Origin: an uncultured Alcanivorax sp.
Lineage (GTDB): Bacteria > Pseudomonadota > Gammaproteobacteria > Pseudomonadales > Alcanivoracaceae
DNA: 64,000 bases
Reading direction: 5' to 3'
Assembly: GCF_947258575.1 (NCBI RefSeq)
Contig: NZ_CAMYIV010000002.1
Location: forward strand, 310,001 to 374,000
The stretch's first letter is position 1, and each line of letters begins with the position of its first letter. The translations under genes were made by a program, and so were the position numbers. Under the pieces are notes generated by a model, which saw only the letters and a list, made by a program, of their open reading frames with translations, did no database searches and was not told where the DNA came from. Shown here piece after piece: positions 37,000 through 45,347 of this stretch.

Positions 37000-38193
37000 A
37001 TGATCAATCTGGAAATTCCGGCCAAGCTCGAACAGGTCCAGCAGATGGCCCAGCAACTGGCAGCGGGCGTCTTTCGTCCCATTGCCCGTAAATACGACGC
37101 CATCGAGCACTGCGACACCCCGGAAGAACTGAAACCGGTGGCACAGATGATGGCGGCCATGCCTCGCGGCAGCGGCGGCAAGGGCGGTGGCGACGAGATC
37201 AAGAACGGTAGCAACATGACCGGCATCCTGGCGGTGGAAGCCATGTGCTGGGGAGATGTGGGGCTCATGCTCTCCGTTCCCGGCTCCGGGCTTGGCAATG
37301 CGGCCGTCATGGCCGTTGGCACCCCGGAGCAGAAAGAAAAATACGGCAAGCTCTACTGTGCCATGGCGATCACCGAGCCGGGTGCGGGTTCGGATTCTGC
37401 CGCCGTCAGCACCACCGCCGAACTGGACGGTGACGAGTGGGAGCTCAATGGCGAGAAGATCTACTGCACCGCCGGTCAGCGCTGCGACGCGGTGGTGGTC
37501 TGGGCGACTCTGGACAAGTCCCTGGGCAAGGCGGCGATCAAATCCTTTATCGTCCCCCGTGATAACCCGGGCCTGCAGCTGGTACGGGTGGAAGACAAAA
37601 TGGGGCTGCGGGTGTCCGATACGGCGGCCCTGTCGTTCAACAACTGCCGCATTCCCAAGGATCATATCCTTGGTTCGGCAGAGATTGGCGATACCGAAGA
37701 GGCCCGTAAAAAGGCCTTCGGCGGGGTAATGCAGACCTTTGATAACACCCGTCCCCAGGTGGCCGCCATGGCATTGGGTGTGGCCCGGGCGGCACTTGAA
37801 ATAACCAGGGAAACACTTGAAAAAGAAGGTGTTGAGGCTGATTTCTCGAAACAACCTTATAACTCTACGGCGCGTGAGCTGGAGCTGTACCGGCTGGAAG
37901 CCGACCTGGAAGCCGCCCGGCTGATGACCCTGAAAGCCGCCTGGATGGCCGATAATGGTCAACCAAACTCCCGGGAGGCATCCATGTGCAAGGCCAAAGC
38001 CGGGCGCATGGGCAATGAGGTCACTCTCAAGTGCGTCGCTCTGTGTGGCGAACTGGGCTATTCCGAGCGATCCCTGCTGGAAAAACTCGCCAGGGACTCC
38101 AAGATCATCGATATCTTCGAGGGCACTCAGCAGATCCAGCAGTTGATCGTGGCGCGGCACCTGCTTGGGCTGTCTTCCAAAGAGCTGAAATAG
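37000..38193 (+). CDS. Acyl-CoA dehydrogenase, catalytic subunit of a probable heteromer
   Basis: A 397-residue acyl-CoA dehydrogenase with an AITEPGAGSDSAAVSTT middle domain and the catalytic Glu374 in IIDIFEGTQQIQ. In place of the usual R-x-FG...Q flavin-contact motif it has a divergent stretch (EGVEADFSKQPYNSTARE), so its own FAD site looks incomplete. It starts 9 bases after the preceding subunit stop, with GGAGAGAG upstream, and is surely co-transcribed. Together they resemble alpha2beta2 acyl-CoA dehydrogenases known from sterol-degrading actinobacteria. The acyl substrate is unknown; the upstream PsrA-like site suggests fatty acyl chains. Confidence 0.87.
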   Translation: MINLEIPAKLEQVQQMAQQLAAGVFRPIARKYDAIEHCDTPEELKPVAQMMAAMPRGSGGKGGGDEIKNGSNMTGILAVEAMCWGDVGLMLSVPGSGLGNAAVMAVGTPEQKEKYGKLYCAMAITEPGAGSDSAAVSTTAELDGDEWELNGEKIYCTAGQRCDAVVVWATLDKSLGKAAIKSFIVPRDNPGLQLVRVEDKMGLRVSDTAALSFNNCRIPKDHILGSAEIGDTEEARKKAFGGVMQTFDNTRPQVAAMALGVARAALEITRETLEKEGVEADFSKQPYNSTARELELYRLEADLEAARLMTLKAAWMADNGQPNSREASMCKAKAGRMGNEVTLKCVALCGELGYSERSLLEKLARDSKIIDIFEGTQQIQQLIVARHLLGLSSKELK

Positions 38194-38205
38194 CTAGCGA
38201 CAAGG

Positions 38206-38368
38206 CCGCTGTAGGAGCGCCTCTCGAGGCGCGAACTGGCCGTGGCAAGTTGTCTTCTAGCTTACAGACTAACCTGCATACAACTGGCGAGCCCTGAAAC
38301 GCCTGATCGTCCCGCGGACGATTTCCGCGCAAGCGCGGTTCGCGCCTCGAGAGGCGCTCCTACAGCGG
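38206..38368. repeat. REPIN-like element: two REP units in inverted orientation
   Basis: The 30 bases at 38206-38235 (starting CCGCTGTAGGAGCGCC) are the exact reverse complement of 38339-38368. Each arm also contains its own GCGCCT-CTCG-AGGCGC hairpin. The right half, including GCCTGATCG and GATTTCC, is shared with the element at 47.95-48.11 kb. It resembles GTAGGAGCG-type REPs of pseudomonads. No RAYT transposase is in the window. Confidence 0.85.
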
Positions 38369-38460
38369 CTGCGTAGTTAGCGTATTTGCTGTTTCAGCCT
38401 TTGGATTTCTCGGCCATGGCATTACCCTTGCGGTGTCTTTGACTTCAAGGAGCGTGTGAG

Positions 38461-39258
38461 ATGGCCGAAACGCTGGCTGGCAAGGTGGTGTGGATTACCG
38501 GGGCGTCCTCCGGGATTGGTGAGGCGGTGGCGAAGGAGTACGCCCGCCGGGGTGCCACCCTGGTACTCTCGGCCCGCCGGGAAGAGGAGCTGAACCGGGT
38601 CCGCGAGGGGCTGGTCAACAGTGATGATCACCTGGTGCTGCCGCTGGATCTGGCGGATGCCGGGGCCATGCCCGCTGCCGTGGCGGCGGTGCGCCAGCGT
38701 TTTGATCGTCTTGATCAGGTGGTCCATAACGGCGGTATTTCCCAGCGCTCCCTGGTGGCCGACACCGACCTGGCCGTGGACCGGCGCATCATGGAGGTGA
38801 ATTTCTTCGGCACAGTGGCACTGACCAAGGCGGTGCTGCCCTGGTTGAAAGAGCAGGGCAGAGGTCGGTTTGTGGTGGTGACTTCGCTGGTCGGTGAGCT
38901 GCCCACGCCACTGCGCAGTGCCTACAGCGCCAGCAAGCATGCCCTGCACGGTTTCTTCGAATCATTGCGGGCGGAAGAATACGATTCTGGTATTCGGGTG
39001 ACCCTGGTGATGCCCGGCTTTATCCGCACCCAGGTATCCTTTAACGCACTCACTGCCGACGGTTCCGCCCAGGGCAGTATGGATGACGCCCAGGAAGCCG
39101 GTATTGCCCCTGACGAATGCGCCAAACGGATGGTGAAGGCCGTGCAGCAAGGCCGCGATCAGGTTATCATCGCCGGCCGCGAGGGTGCCGGGGTCTACCT
39201 GAAACGCTGGAGCCCCGCGCTGTACCGCCGATTGATCCGTAAAATGAAGGTCACATAA
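38461..39258 (+). CDS. Short-chain dehydrogenase/reductase
   Basis: A classical SDR of 265 residues. NAD(P)-binding [12 protein letters not shown] (about 14-25), NGG at the usual NNAG position (VVHNGGIS), catalytic Ser in VTSLVGELP, and YSASKHAL carrying the Tyr-Lys pair. Overall it resembles DHRS7-type reductases acting on lipid or steroid-like ketones. An Arg after the second strand (SARREEE) suggests NADPH. It follows the acyl-CoA dehydrogenase pair but is separated by 267 bases holding a REPIN-like element, so co-transcription is uncertain. AAGGAG precedes the ATG. Confidence 0.87.
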   Translation: MAETLAGKVVWITGASSGIGEAVAKEYARRGATLVLSARREEELNRVREGLVNSDDHLVLPLDLADAGAMPAAVAAVRQRFDRLDQVVHNGGISQRSLVADTDLAVDRRIMEVNFFGTVALTKAVLPWLKEQGRGRFVVVTSLVGELPTPLRSAYSASKHALHGFFESLRAEEYDSGIRVTLVMPGFIRTQVSFNALTADGSAQGSMDDAQEAGIAPDECAKRMVKAVQQGRDQVIIAGREGAGVYLKRWSPALYRRLIRKMKVT

Positions 39259-39263
39259 TCGCC

Positions 39264-39320
39264 CACACGCTTCACGCAAAATCCGCTTCTTGCGTCATTG
39301 CTGTTCCATGAAGCGTGATG
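39264..39320. repeat. Short inverted heptamer-type repeat downstream of the SDR gene
   Basis: CACACGC and TTCACGC (39264-39277) begin 5 bases after the SDR stop. CACGCTTCATG occurs inverted at about 39309-39319. The arms could pair over a 31-base loop. It is a weak member of the heptamer class and shares the ACGCTTC word with the array after liuB. Confidence 0.45.
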
Positions 39321-39349
39321 GCTGTTACACAGAGAGAGAAAGGGTTCCC

Positions 39350-40201
39350 ATGGACACGCTGGACGCCAAACAACGGACTCGCCTCAACAAGCTGCAGAAG
39401 AAGCTGCGGCGCGAGGTCGGTCGTGCCATTGCTGATTTCAATATGATCAGTGAGGGCGACAAGGTGATGGTGTGCCTGTCTGGCGGCAAGGATTCCTACA
39501 CCATGCTGGAAATCCTGCGCAATTTGCAGCATTCAGCGCCGGTGAATTTCGAGCTGGTTGCGGTGAACCTGGACCAGAAGCAGCCGGGCTTCCCGGAGCA
39601 TGTACTGCCTGAGTACCTGGAGCGCGAAGGGGTGGCCTACCACATCCTCGAGAAGGACACCTATTCCATCGTCAAGGAGAAGGTGCCGGAGGGGAAAACC
39701 ACCTGCGGGCTGTGTTCACGGCTGCGCCGTGGCAGCCTGTATGGCTTTGCCGAAGAGATCGGCGCCACCAAGATCGCCCTGGGCCACCACCGCGATGACA
39801 TCGTCGAGACCCTGTTTCTGAACATGTTCTTTGGCGGCAAGATGAAAGCCATGCCGCCCAAGCTGCGTAGCGACGATAACCGCAATATTGTTATTCGTCC
39901 GCTGGCTTACAGCCGCGAAAAGGACATCATCGAGTTCTCCAACTTCAAGGATTTCCCGATCATTCCCTGTAACCTGTGCGGCTCCCAGGAGAACCTGCAA
40001 CGCCAGGTGATCAAGGATATGCTCAACAAGTGGGACCGGGACCAGCCAGGGCGCATCGAGAACATCTTCGCCGCCATCCAGAATATTGCCCCCTCGCAAC
40101 TGGCCGATACGCGTCTGTTCGACTTCGAAAACCTGGAAGACGGCCGGCAGCAGGGCGGTGAGCAGGCCCATCGATTGGATGTGGTCAACCTGTTCGGTTG
40201 A
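39350..40201 (+). CDS. ttcA: tRNA 2-thiocytidine(32) synthetase
   Basis: Thiolates C32 of certain tRNAs using ATP and an iron-sulfur cluster. The 283 residues hold the PP-loop [10 protein letters not shown] (about 44-53), the Cxx[13 protein letters not shown] and a third Cys pair in [14 protein letters not shown], the cluster ligands of Ttc[15 protein letters not shown] is the family block. ATG 39350 follows AAAGGG by about 6 bases; an in-frame extension upstream runs through a repeat and is rejected. It is monocistronic. Confidence 0.95.
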   Translation: MDTLDAKQRTRLNKLQKKLRREVGRAIADFNMISEGDKVMVCLSGGKDSYTMLEILRNLQHSAPVNFELVAVNLDQKQPGFPEHVLPEYLEREGVAYHILEKDTYSIVKEKVPEGKTTCGLCSRLRRGSLYGFAEEIGATKIALGHHRDDIVETLFLNMFFGGKMKAMPPKLRSDDNRNIVIRPLAYSREKDIIEFSNFKDFPIIPCNLCGSQENLQRQVIKDMLNKWDRDQPGRIENIFAAIQNIAPSQLADTRLFDFENLEDGRQQGGEQAHRLDVVNLFG

Positions 40202-40427
40202 TCAAAAAAGCATCGTTTCGGCGATTTTGCCACTAAACATGATTCACGGCGCCGTTTCCGGTAAAATACCCGCGCCTTTTTGCGGTGCGGTCTGTCAGGC
40301 CGCCATGTAACCGTTTCCCCGGGCTTCTGCGACTTCCTCCGACCCCCTTCAAGCGGGGTCGACCCTTGGGTTTTCGCCGAATGTCCCGATTAACCAAGAC
40401 TCTCTCGACCAGAAGGGTAGGAGCACC

Positions 40428-42590
40428 ATGACCGATCGTATTCAGAAGGGTAGCCTCGAAATCGCTGCCGAACTCCATGATCTGGTAGTCAACGAGATTG
40501 CGCCGGGCACCGGCGTGGACCCGGAACACTTCTGGGCCGAGCTGGAAAGCATCCTCAAGGACCTGGCGCCCAAGAACAAGGCGCTGCTGGAAAAGCGTGA
40601 AACCATCCAGGCGCAGCTGGACGAGTGGTACAAGGCCCGTAAAGGCCAGGCCATCGATATGGTCGAGTACAAGCAGTTCCTGACCGAGATCGGTTACCTG
40701 CTTCCGGAAGGCGAGGACTTCAAGGTCACCACCGAGAATGTGGATGACGAGATCGGCACCATCGCCGGCCCGCAGCTGGTGGTACCGGTGAAGAATGCCC
40801 GCTTCGCCCTGAATGCCGCCAATGCGCGTTGGGGCAGCCTGTATGACGCCCTCTACGGCACCGATGTGATTTCTGATGAAGGCGGCGCCGAGAAAGGCGG
40901 TGCTTACAACCCCAAGCGTGGCGCCAAGGTAATTGCCTGGGCCCGTAACTTCCTGGACAGCTACTTCCCGCTGGCCTCTGGTTCCCACAAAGACAGCACC
41001 GGTTACGCCATTGTTGATGGCAAACTGGAAGTCTCTCTGGGCGCTGAAAAATCCGGCCTGAAAGACGAAGGCCAGCTGCAGGGTTATGTGGGCGAGGCTT
41101 CTGCGCCGTCCGGTATCCTGCTCAAGCACAACAACCTGCATGCAGAAATCCAGATCGATGCCAGCCACCCGATTGGCGCGGACGATGCGGCCAACATGAA
41201 GGATGTGCTGCTGGAATCGGCCATCACCACCATCCAGGATTGCGAAGACTCCGTGGCTGCCGTGGATGCGGAAGACAAGGTTGAGGTGTACCGCAACTGG
41301 GCCGGCCTGATGAAGGGCGATCTGCAGGAGTCCTTCCAGAAAGGCGGCAAGACCATGACCCGTTCCATGAACGGTGACCGTGAGTACACCGCCCTGGACG
41401 GCTCCACCCTGACCCTGCACGGCCGCTCCCTGCTGCTGGTGCGGAACGTGGGTCACCTGATGACCAACCCGGCCATCCTCATGAACGGGGAAGAAACCCC
41501 GGAAGGCATCATGGACGGCATGGTCACCGTGCTGGCCGGCATCCACGACCTGAAGAAGCTCAACAAGCTGAGCAACAGCCGCACCGGTTCCATGTACATC
41601 GTGAAGCCGAAGATGCACGGTCCGGAAGAAGTGGCCTTCGCCGTTGAGCTGTTCGAGCGTGTCGAGAAAGCCCTGGGCCTGGAAAAAAATAGCCTGAAGA
41701 TCGGCATCATGGATGAAGAGCGTCGCACTACCGTAAACCTGAAGGAGTGTATCCGTCAGGCGAAGGAGCGTGTGATCTTCATCAACACCGGCTTCCTGGA
41801 CCGTACCGGTGACGAAATGCATACCTCCATGGAAGCGGGCCCCATGGCACGCAAGGGCGACATGAAAGCCCTGCCGTGGATCAACGCCTACGAAGACTGG
41901 AACGTGGATATCGGTCTGGAATGCGGCCTGCCGGGTCACGCCCAGATTGGTAAGGGCATGTGGCCGAAGCCGGACGAAATGGCAGAGATGATGGCCACCA
42001 AGGCCGGTCACCCGAAAGCCGGCGCCAACTGCGCCTGGGTGCCGTCCCCGACGGCTGCGACCCTGCACGTTACCCACTATCACGAGATTAACGTGGCAGA
42101 AGTCCAGAAAGAGCTGGCTAACCGCAAGCGTGCCTCCCTGGACGACATCCTCACCGTGCCGTTGCTGACCCGTGAGCTGTCCGCTGAAGAAATCCAGCAG
42201 GAGCTGGATAACAACGCCCAAGGCATTCTGGGTTACATGGTTCGCTGGATCGACAGTGGTGTGGGTTGCTCCAAGGTGCCGGACATCAATGATGTGGGCC
42301 TGATGGAAGACCGCGCCACCCTGCGGATTTCCAGCCAGCACGTAACCAACTGGCTGCACCACGGCATCACCAATCAAGAACAGGTGACCGAAACCCTGAA
42401 GCGCATGGCAGAAGTGGTGGATCGTCAGAACGCCAACGACCCCACCTATGTGCCCATGGCCAAGGATTTTGACAACTCCGTGGCCTTCCAGGCAGCGATG
42501 GAGCTGGTGTTCGAGGGTTGCTCCCAGCCCAGCGGTTACACCGAGCCGGTCCTGCACCGTCGTCGCCGTGAGCTGAAGAACAACGGTTAA
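40428..42590 (+). CDS. glcB: Malate synthase G
   Basis: Condenses glyoxylate with acetyl-CoA to malate, completing the glyoxylate shunt needed for growth on acetate, fatty acids and alkanes. The 720-residue length and sequence ([21 protein letters not shown] split across the active site, [25 protein letters not shown]) mark the G isoform rather than the shorter A form. The acetyl-CoA-site Cys and catalytic Asp fall in the C-terminal third (RASLDDIL). A 226-base leader precedes it. GTTAACA, the first unit of a heptamer array, contains the stop codon TAA. Confidence 0.95.
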   Translation: MTDRIQKGSLEIAAELHDLVVNEIAPGTGVDPEHFWAELESILKDLAPKNKALLEKRETIQAQLDEWYKARKGQAIDMVEYKQFLTEIGYLLPEGEDFKVTTENVDDEIGTIAGPQLVVPVKNARFALNAANARWGSLYDALYGTDVISDEGGAEKGGAYNPKRGAKVIAWARNFLDSYFPLASGSHKDSTGYAIVDGKLEVSLGAEKSGLKDEGQLQGYVGEASAPSGILLKHNNLHAEIQIDASHPIGADDAANMKDVLLESAITTIQDCEDSVAAVDAEDKVEVYRNWAGLMKGDLQESFQKGGKTMTRSMNGDREYTALDGSTLTLHGRSLLLVRNVGHLMTNPAILMNGEETPEGIMDGMVTVLAGIHDLKKLNKLSNSRTGSMYIVKPKMHGPEEVAFAVELFERVEKALGLEKNSLKIGIMDEERRTTVNLKECIRQAKERVIFINTGFLDRTGDEMHTSMEAGPMARKGDMKALPWINAYEDWNVDIGLECGLPGHAQIGKGMWPKPDEMAEMMATKAGHPKAGANCAWVPSPTAATLHVTHYHEINVAEVQKELANRKRASLDDILTVPLLTRELSAEEIQQELDNNAQGILGYMVRWIDSGVGCSKVPDINDVGLMEDRATLRISSQHVTNWLHHGITNQEQVTETLKRMAEVVDRQNANDPTYVPMAKDFDNSVAFQAAMELVFEGCSQPSGYTEPVLHRRRRELKNNG

Positions 42591-42748
42591 CAGTGAATAA
42601 TTAACAGTTAACAGCGACGCGTTCTCGTGTCGCAGTTCTTGAAAGCAAAGAGGCCGCGCCCAATCGTTGGGCGCGGCCTCTTGCGTTTTAATCCCTGCCT
42701 GTTGCTCGCCGCGCAACTATGAACTATTCACTGTTAACTATTCACTGA
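42590..42748. repeat. Inverted heptamer arrays flanking a terminator (glcB / secretin-like gap)
   Basis: Left arm, plus strand: ACAGTGA, ATAATTA, ACAGTTA, ACAGCGA (42590-42617). Right arm, minus strand: TCAGTGA, ATAGTTA, ACAGTGA, ATAGTTC, ATAGTTG (42748-42714). The left array begins inside the glcB stop codon; the right array contains the last codons and TAG stop of the convergent gene. A 16-bp terminator stem lies between them. Confidence 0.88.
42646..42689. terminator. Bidirectional terminator, glcB / secretin-like
   Basis: AAGAGGCCGCGCCCAA (42648-42663), loop TCG, TTGGGCGCGGCCTCTT (42667-42682): a perfect 16-bp stem followed by GCGTTTTAA on the plus strand. The AAGAGGCC(A/G)CGCC arm is shared with the hairpin at 28.9 kb. 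Confidence 0.88.
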
Positions 42749-43514
42749 TCTCCACCATGACTTCCAACGGCAGGTTGACCTGCTGGCTGCGGCGTTGCAC
42801 CCCGCCAAGCCCTCGCTGGTCCTGTTGTCGGTCTACACTAATGCTGCCCATCGGCTGCCAGACTCCAGGTTGTACCCGCAGGGTGGTGCCGCTGGACTGG
42901 GTATTGGCCAGGCCCGGGCCGCCGGCCTGGTCATAGCGCTGGCTGATCTGCAGTACCACGTCGCCGTCCGGGGTCAGTTGCGGAATTACCTGGATACCCT
43001 GTTGCAGCTCAGCAAGCACGGTGCCGTAATAACCGCCGCCGAGAGCGAGCAGGGTGCCCTGACTGATATGGGCCGGGTAACCGCTGAGGGTGCGGATCTG
43101 GTAATGGTCTTGTTGGCTGCCGTGCTGCCGGCTTTGTTCAATGCGGATATCAGCGGAGACGCCGCCAGGAATGCGGCCCTGGATACGGGTATCCACGCCG
43201 CTGCGCTGGCCGCTGCTGGTGCCTTGACGACGAAGGTGAACAACCAGAGCGCAGGGCGTGGCTTCCAGGCTGCCCAGCACCCCTTCCAGCTCGGCCATAT
43301 TGTTGTCGGTGGTACGCACGATCAACTTGCCCTGATAGGCCCGTACGCTGCCGCCCGGGGCCAGTAGGGGTTCGATCACCGACACCAGTGCCGGCGCATC
43401 CGGGCGCGGCAATACGTGGATGCGCATGGTATCTGCCACGGCCTGTCCGATCGTCCCCAGCAGCAGGCTGAGTAGCAGAACGAGATGTCGGCTGCGGTGT
43501 ATGGGTTGCATCAT
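42738..43514 (-). CDS. Exported secretin-like protein (NolW/N-domain type)
   Basis: A 258-residue exported protein. After a signal peptide (HLVLLLSLLLGTIGQAVA) comes a NolW-like secretin N-domain (ALVSVIEPLLAPGGSVRAYQGKL region, then IVRTTDNNMAELEGVLGSL). A beta-rich remainder with GG..YYGTVLAEL and DGDVVLQISQRYDQ recalls the start of a secretin domain. It is far shorter than a pore-forming secretin, and no type II/IV secretion gene is nearby, so it is probably an orphan accessory. ATG 43514 has GGAG 6 bases upstream. Its ISE-stop end is encoded within the heptamer array. Confidence 0.65.
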   Translation of the reverse strand: MMQPIHRSRHLVLLLSLLLGTIGQAVADTMRIHVLPRPDAPALVSVIEPLLAPGGSVRAYQGKLIVRTTDNNMAELEGVLGSLEATPCALVVHLRRQGTSSGQRSGVDTRIQGRIPGGVSADIRIEQSRQHGSQQDHYQIRTLSGYPAHISQGTLLALGGGYYGTVLAELQQGIQVIPQLTPDGDVVLQISQRYDQAGGPGLANTQSSGTTLRVQPGVWQPMGSISVDRQQDQRGLGGVQRRSQQVNLPLEVMVEISE

Positions 43515-43621
43515 GATCGACTCCAGCACGCTTTTTCTCACTCTATCATGGCGGCTACATTGCGCATCTCTACGGGATCACAGGCATAATGGCCGCCGCC
43601 TGAAGTTGCCCCAGAGTTGCC

Positions 43622-44287
43622 ATGTTCGCCAACAGCCGTAGCGTTACCTCGAATCAGACCGGAATCCACAGTGACTTGGACCGGGTGGTCCGTCGCCATC
43701 TGCAAAGTCCCTGGCGGGCGCCTATTGCAGACCATGATGCTCAGGCGTTTGCCCGGTTGCAGCAATGGCGGCAAGCCCAGGGGGCCGAGAGAGCCCTGAT
43801 ACTGGATTCCGGCTGTGGCACCGGGCGCTCCTCCTTGTTGCTGGCCCGTCAGCAGCCTGAGGCACTGGTGGTGGGGGTAGATCAGTCTGCTGTTCGCCTG
43901 GAGCGTGCCAGTAAGCGTTTCCAGCTGCCGGACAACCTTCTGCTCTTGCGGGCTGATTGTGCGGGTTTGTGGCGGCTGATTGCCGGCGAAGGCTGGCAGC
44001 TCCAGCGCCATCAGATCCTTTACCCGAACCCGTGGCCGAAAAGCGCTCATCTGAAGCGGCGCTGGCATGGACACCCGGTATGGCCAACGATGTTGTCGCT
44101 GGGTGGCGAGCTGGAGATGCGTAGCAACTGGCTGCTGTATCTGCAGGAGGTGCGCGATGCGCTGGCGATCAGTGACATCCACGCCGAGTTGTCGCAGCTG
44201 CCGATGCAGAGTGAACCGTTGACGGATTTCGAGGAAAAATACCAGGCCAGCGGCCAGGTAAACTGGCGGCTTACGGCGAGACTGTGA
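43622..44287 (+). CDS. TrmB-family SAM-dependent methyltransferase (paralogue)
   Basis: A 221-residue class I methyltransferase of the tRNA (guanine-N7) TrmB superfamily. The SAM motif LILDSGCGTGRSSLLLA sits at about 60-76, VVGVDQS follows, and the family block YPNPWPKSAHLKRRWHG replaces the PDPWPKxRHxKRR of canonical TrmB. The N-terminus SRSVTSNQTGIH is characteristic of a separate gammaproteobacterial paralogue. It may still modify tRNA, but the target is not established. It is divergent from the secretin-like gene; no strong ribosome site is seen. Confidence 0.78.
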   Translation: MFANSRSVTSNQTGIHSDLDRVVRRHLQSPWRAPIADHDAQAFARLQQWRQAQGAERALILDSGCGTGRSSLLLARQQPEALVVGVDQSAVRLERASKRFQLPDNLLLLRADCAGLWRLIAGEGWQLQRHQILYPNPWPKSAHLKRRWHGHPVWPTMLSLGGELEMRSNWLLYLQEVRDALAISDIHAELSQLPMQSEPLTDFEEKYQASGQVNWRLTARL

Positions 44288-44309
44288 CGTGGCGGTCTGG
44301 GCGCGGCGG

Positions 44310-44408
44310 GTAGGGTGGATTAGCCTGAAGGGCGTAATCCGCCAGATTCCTGGTGCCAGGCGTTGCACCCTGTGACGGAGGATTACGCCTTCGGCTAATC
44401 CTCCTTAC
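44310..44408. repeat. GTAGGGTG-family palindrome
   Basis: GTAGGGTGGATTAGCCTGAA (from 44310) and the inverted GGCTAATCCTCCTTAC end (to 44408) form a long imperfect hairpin filling the convergent gap. It is the same family as the element at 8248-8328: both arms start GTAGGGTG and contain (T/A)AGCC and GGGCG. It may act as terminator for both flanking genes. Confidence 0.75.
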
Positions 44409-44414
44409 AAGATT

Positions 44415-44912
44415 CTATAAACGCAGCTCTCGCAACTCTACGGAGGAAGCCGCCCGTTCCCAGTGTTCCTGAAACTGTCTTGCCAGACGTGGCGCGCGGG
44501 GAAGACGGTGGCCGCACAGGTCTATCCGTCCGGGCCGGGGCCAGCCCGGGGCTTCGAACAGCCCGGTGCCATCACCGATAGCAAAGCAGAGCTGATTGTC
44601 CCGGTCATCATCCTGACTCTGGCGCATCTGTATGCGAGAAGGGAGCCGTCTGGCCAGATGGACCAGGCGATGCCCATTGCGCACGGCCTTGTCTTGGCTG
44701 TCGTACTGAATGCGGATATCGGTTTTTGCGCTGCTCAGGGCCAGGCGCTTGAGGGCATCGCACACGGCGTGGTCAGCGGTCAGGGCGTCCAGTTGCGGCA
44801 CCCGCAGCCAGAGGCTGCGACGGCAGGCTGAAATCAGCGAAGCCAGCGCAGTGCCTGCCTCGCGAAATTCAGGGTGGAGCAGGGTGTCGTCGTCACCGAT
44901 GACAAAAGGCAT
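44415..44912 (-). CDS. Conserved protein of unknown function (DUF7931-like), coupled to a GNAT gene
   Basis: A 165-residue soluble protein beginning MPFVIGDDDTLLHPEFREAG. The pattern LISACRRSLWLRVPQLDALTADHAVCDAL followed by DIRIQYDSQDKAVRNGHRLVHLARRLPS suggests a phospholipase-D-like half-domain without the HKD motif, as in small proteins linked to acetyltransferases in pseudomonads. The family name is uncertain. Its ATG overlaps the GNAT stop by one base, showing tight coupling. It is last gene of the nudJ-to-GNAT operon. A longer reading inside the GNAT gene is rejected. Confidence 0.65.
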   Translation of the reverse strand: MPFVIGDDDTLLHPEFREAGTALASLISACRRSLWLRVPQLDALTADHAVCDALKRLALSSAKTDIRIQYDSQDKAVRNGHRLVHLARRLPSRIQMRQSQDDDRDNQLCFAIGDGTGLFEAPGWPRPGRIDLCGHRLPRAPRLARQFQEHWERAASSVELRELRL

Positions 44913-45337
44913 CAGGCGAGGGGTTTGAACATCTGCCGGTGGGGGATGTTGGCATCCATGAAGATGCCACCGGAAACCGTAAAACCGGCGGCTTCGTAGA
45001 AGCTGGTGGCATGGGTCTGGGCGTGCAGAAAGATTTCTTCCATGCCCTTGGCGCGGGCGGCTTCTTCCGACGCCACCAACAGGGAGCTGCCGACGCCATT
45101 GTTGCGCTGCTCGGACAGGACGCACAGTCGGCTGATCTGGCCGCTGGGAAGAAGGCGAATACAGCCTACCGGATTCTGCTCCCGATCCAGGGCCAGAAAA
45201 TGGATGGCCTTGTCATCTTCGCCATCCCATTCCAGCTCTTCGGGAACATGCTGTTCGTTGATGAAGACCGTTTGGCGAAGGGCTCGCAGGGCGGTTTCGT
45301 TTTCGTCCCAGCGGGTCTCGATAATGCTGATAGCCAT
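44912..45337 (-). CDS. GNAT-family N-acetyltransferase
   Basis: A 141-residue GNAT protein: ALRALRQTVFINEQHVPEELEWDGEDD is the N-terminal segment of the ElaA/YjcF-like group, and ISRLCVLSEQRNNGVGSSLLVASEEAA carries the R/Q-x-x-G-x-G/A acetyl-CoA loop (here RNNGVG). ATHAQTH...FYEAAGF (as HAQTHATSFYEAAGF) completes the fold. The acceptor is unknown; its position after the ribosomal oxygenase gene roxA hints at translation-related use, but only by context. ATG 45337 lies 10 bases after roxA. Confidence 0.82.
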   Translation of the reverse strand: MAISIIETRWDENETALRALRQTVFINEQHVPEELEWDGEDDKAIHFLALDREQNPVGCIRLLPSGQISRLCVLSEQRNNGVGSSLLVASEEAARAKGMEEIFLHAQTHATSFYEAAGFTVSGGIFMDANIPHRQMFKPLA

Positions 45338-45347
45338 AGGGGTCTCG

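Noticed and set aside
38194-38460. Insertion sequence remnant between the acyl-CoA dehydrogenase and SDR genes
   Set aside because: No coding remnant of a transposase and no target duplication; the structure fits a REP/REPIN-type element.
40233-42716. Very long minus-strand open frame (827 codons) antisense to glcB
   Set aside because: Its translation has His/Gly/Val-rich shadow composition and no family similarity; the plus strand encodes a perfect malate synthase G.
42590-42748. CRISPR-like repeats
   Set aside because: Units are 7 bp, contiguous, imperfect and without spacers; no cas gene in the window.
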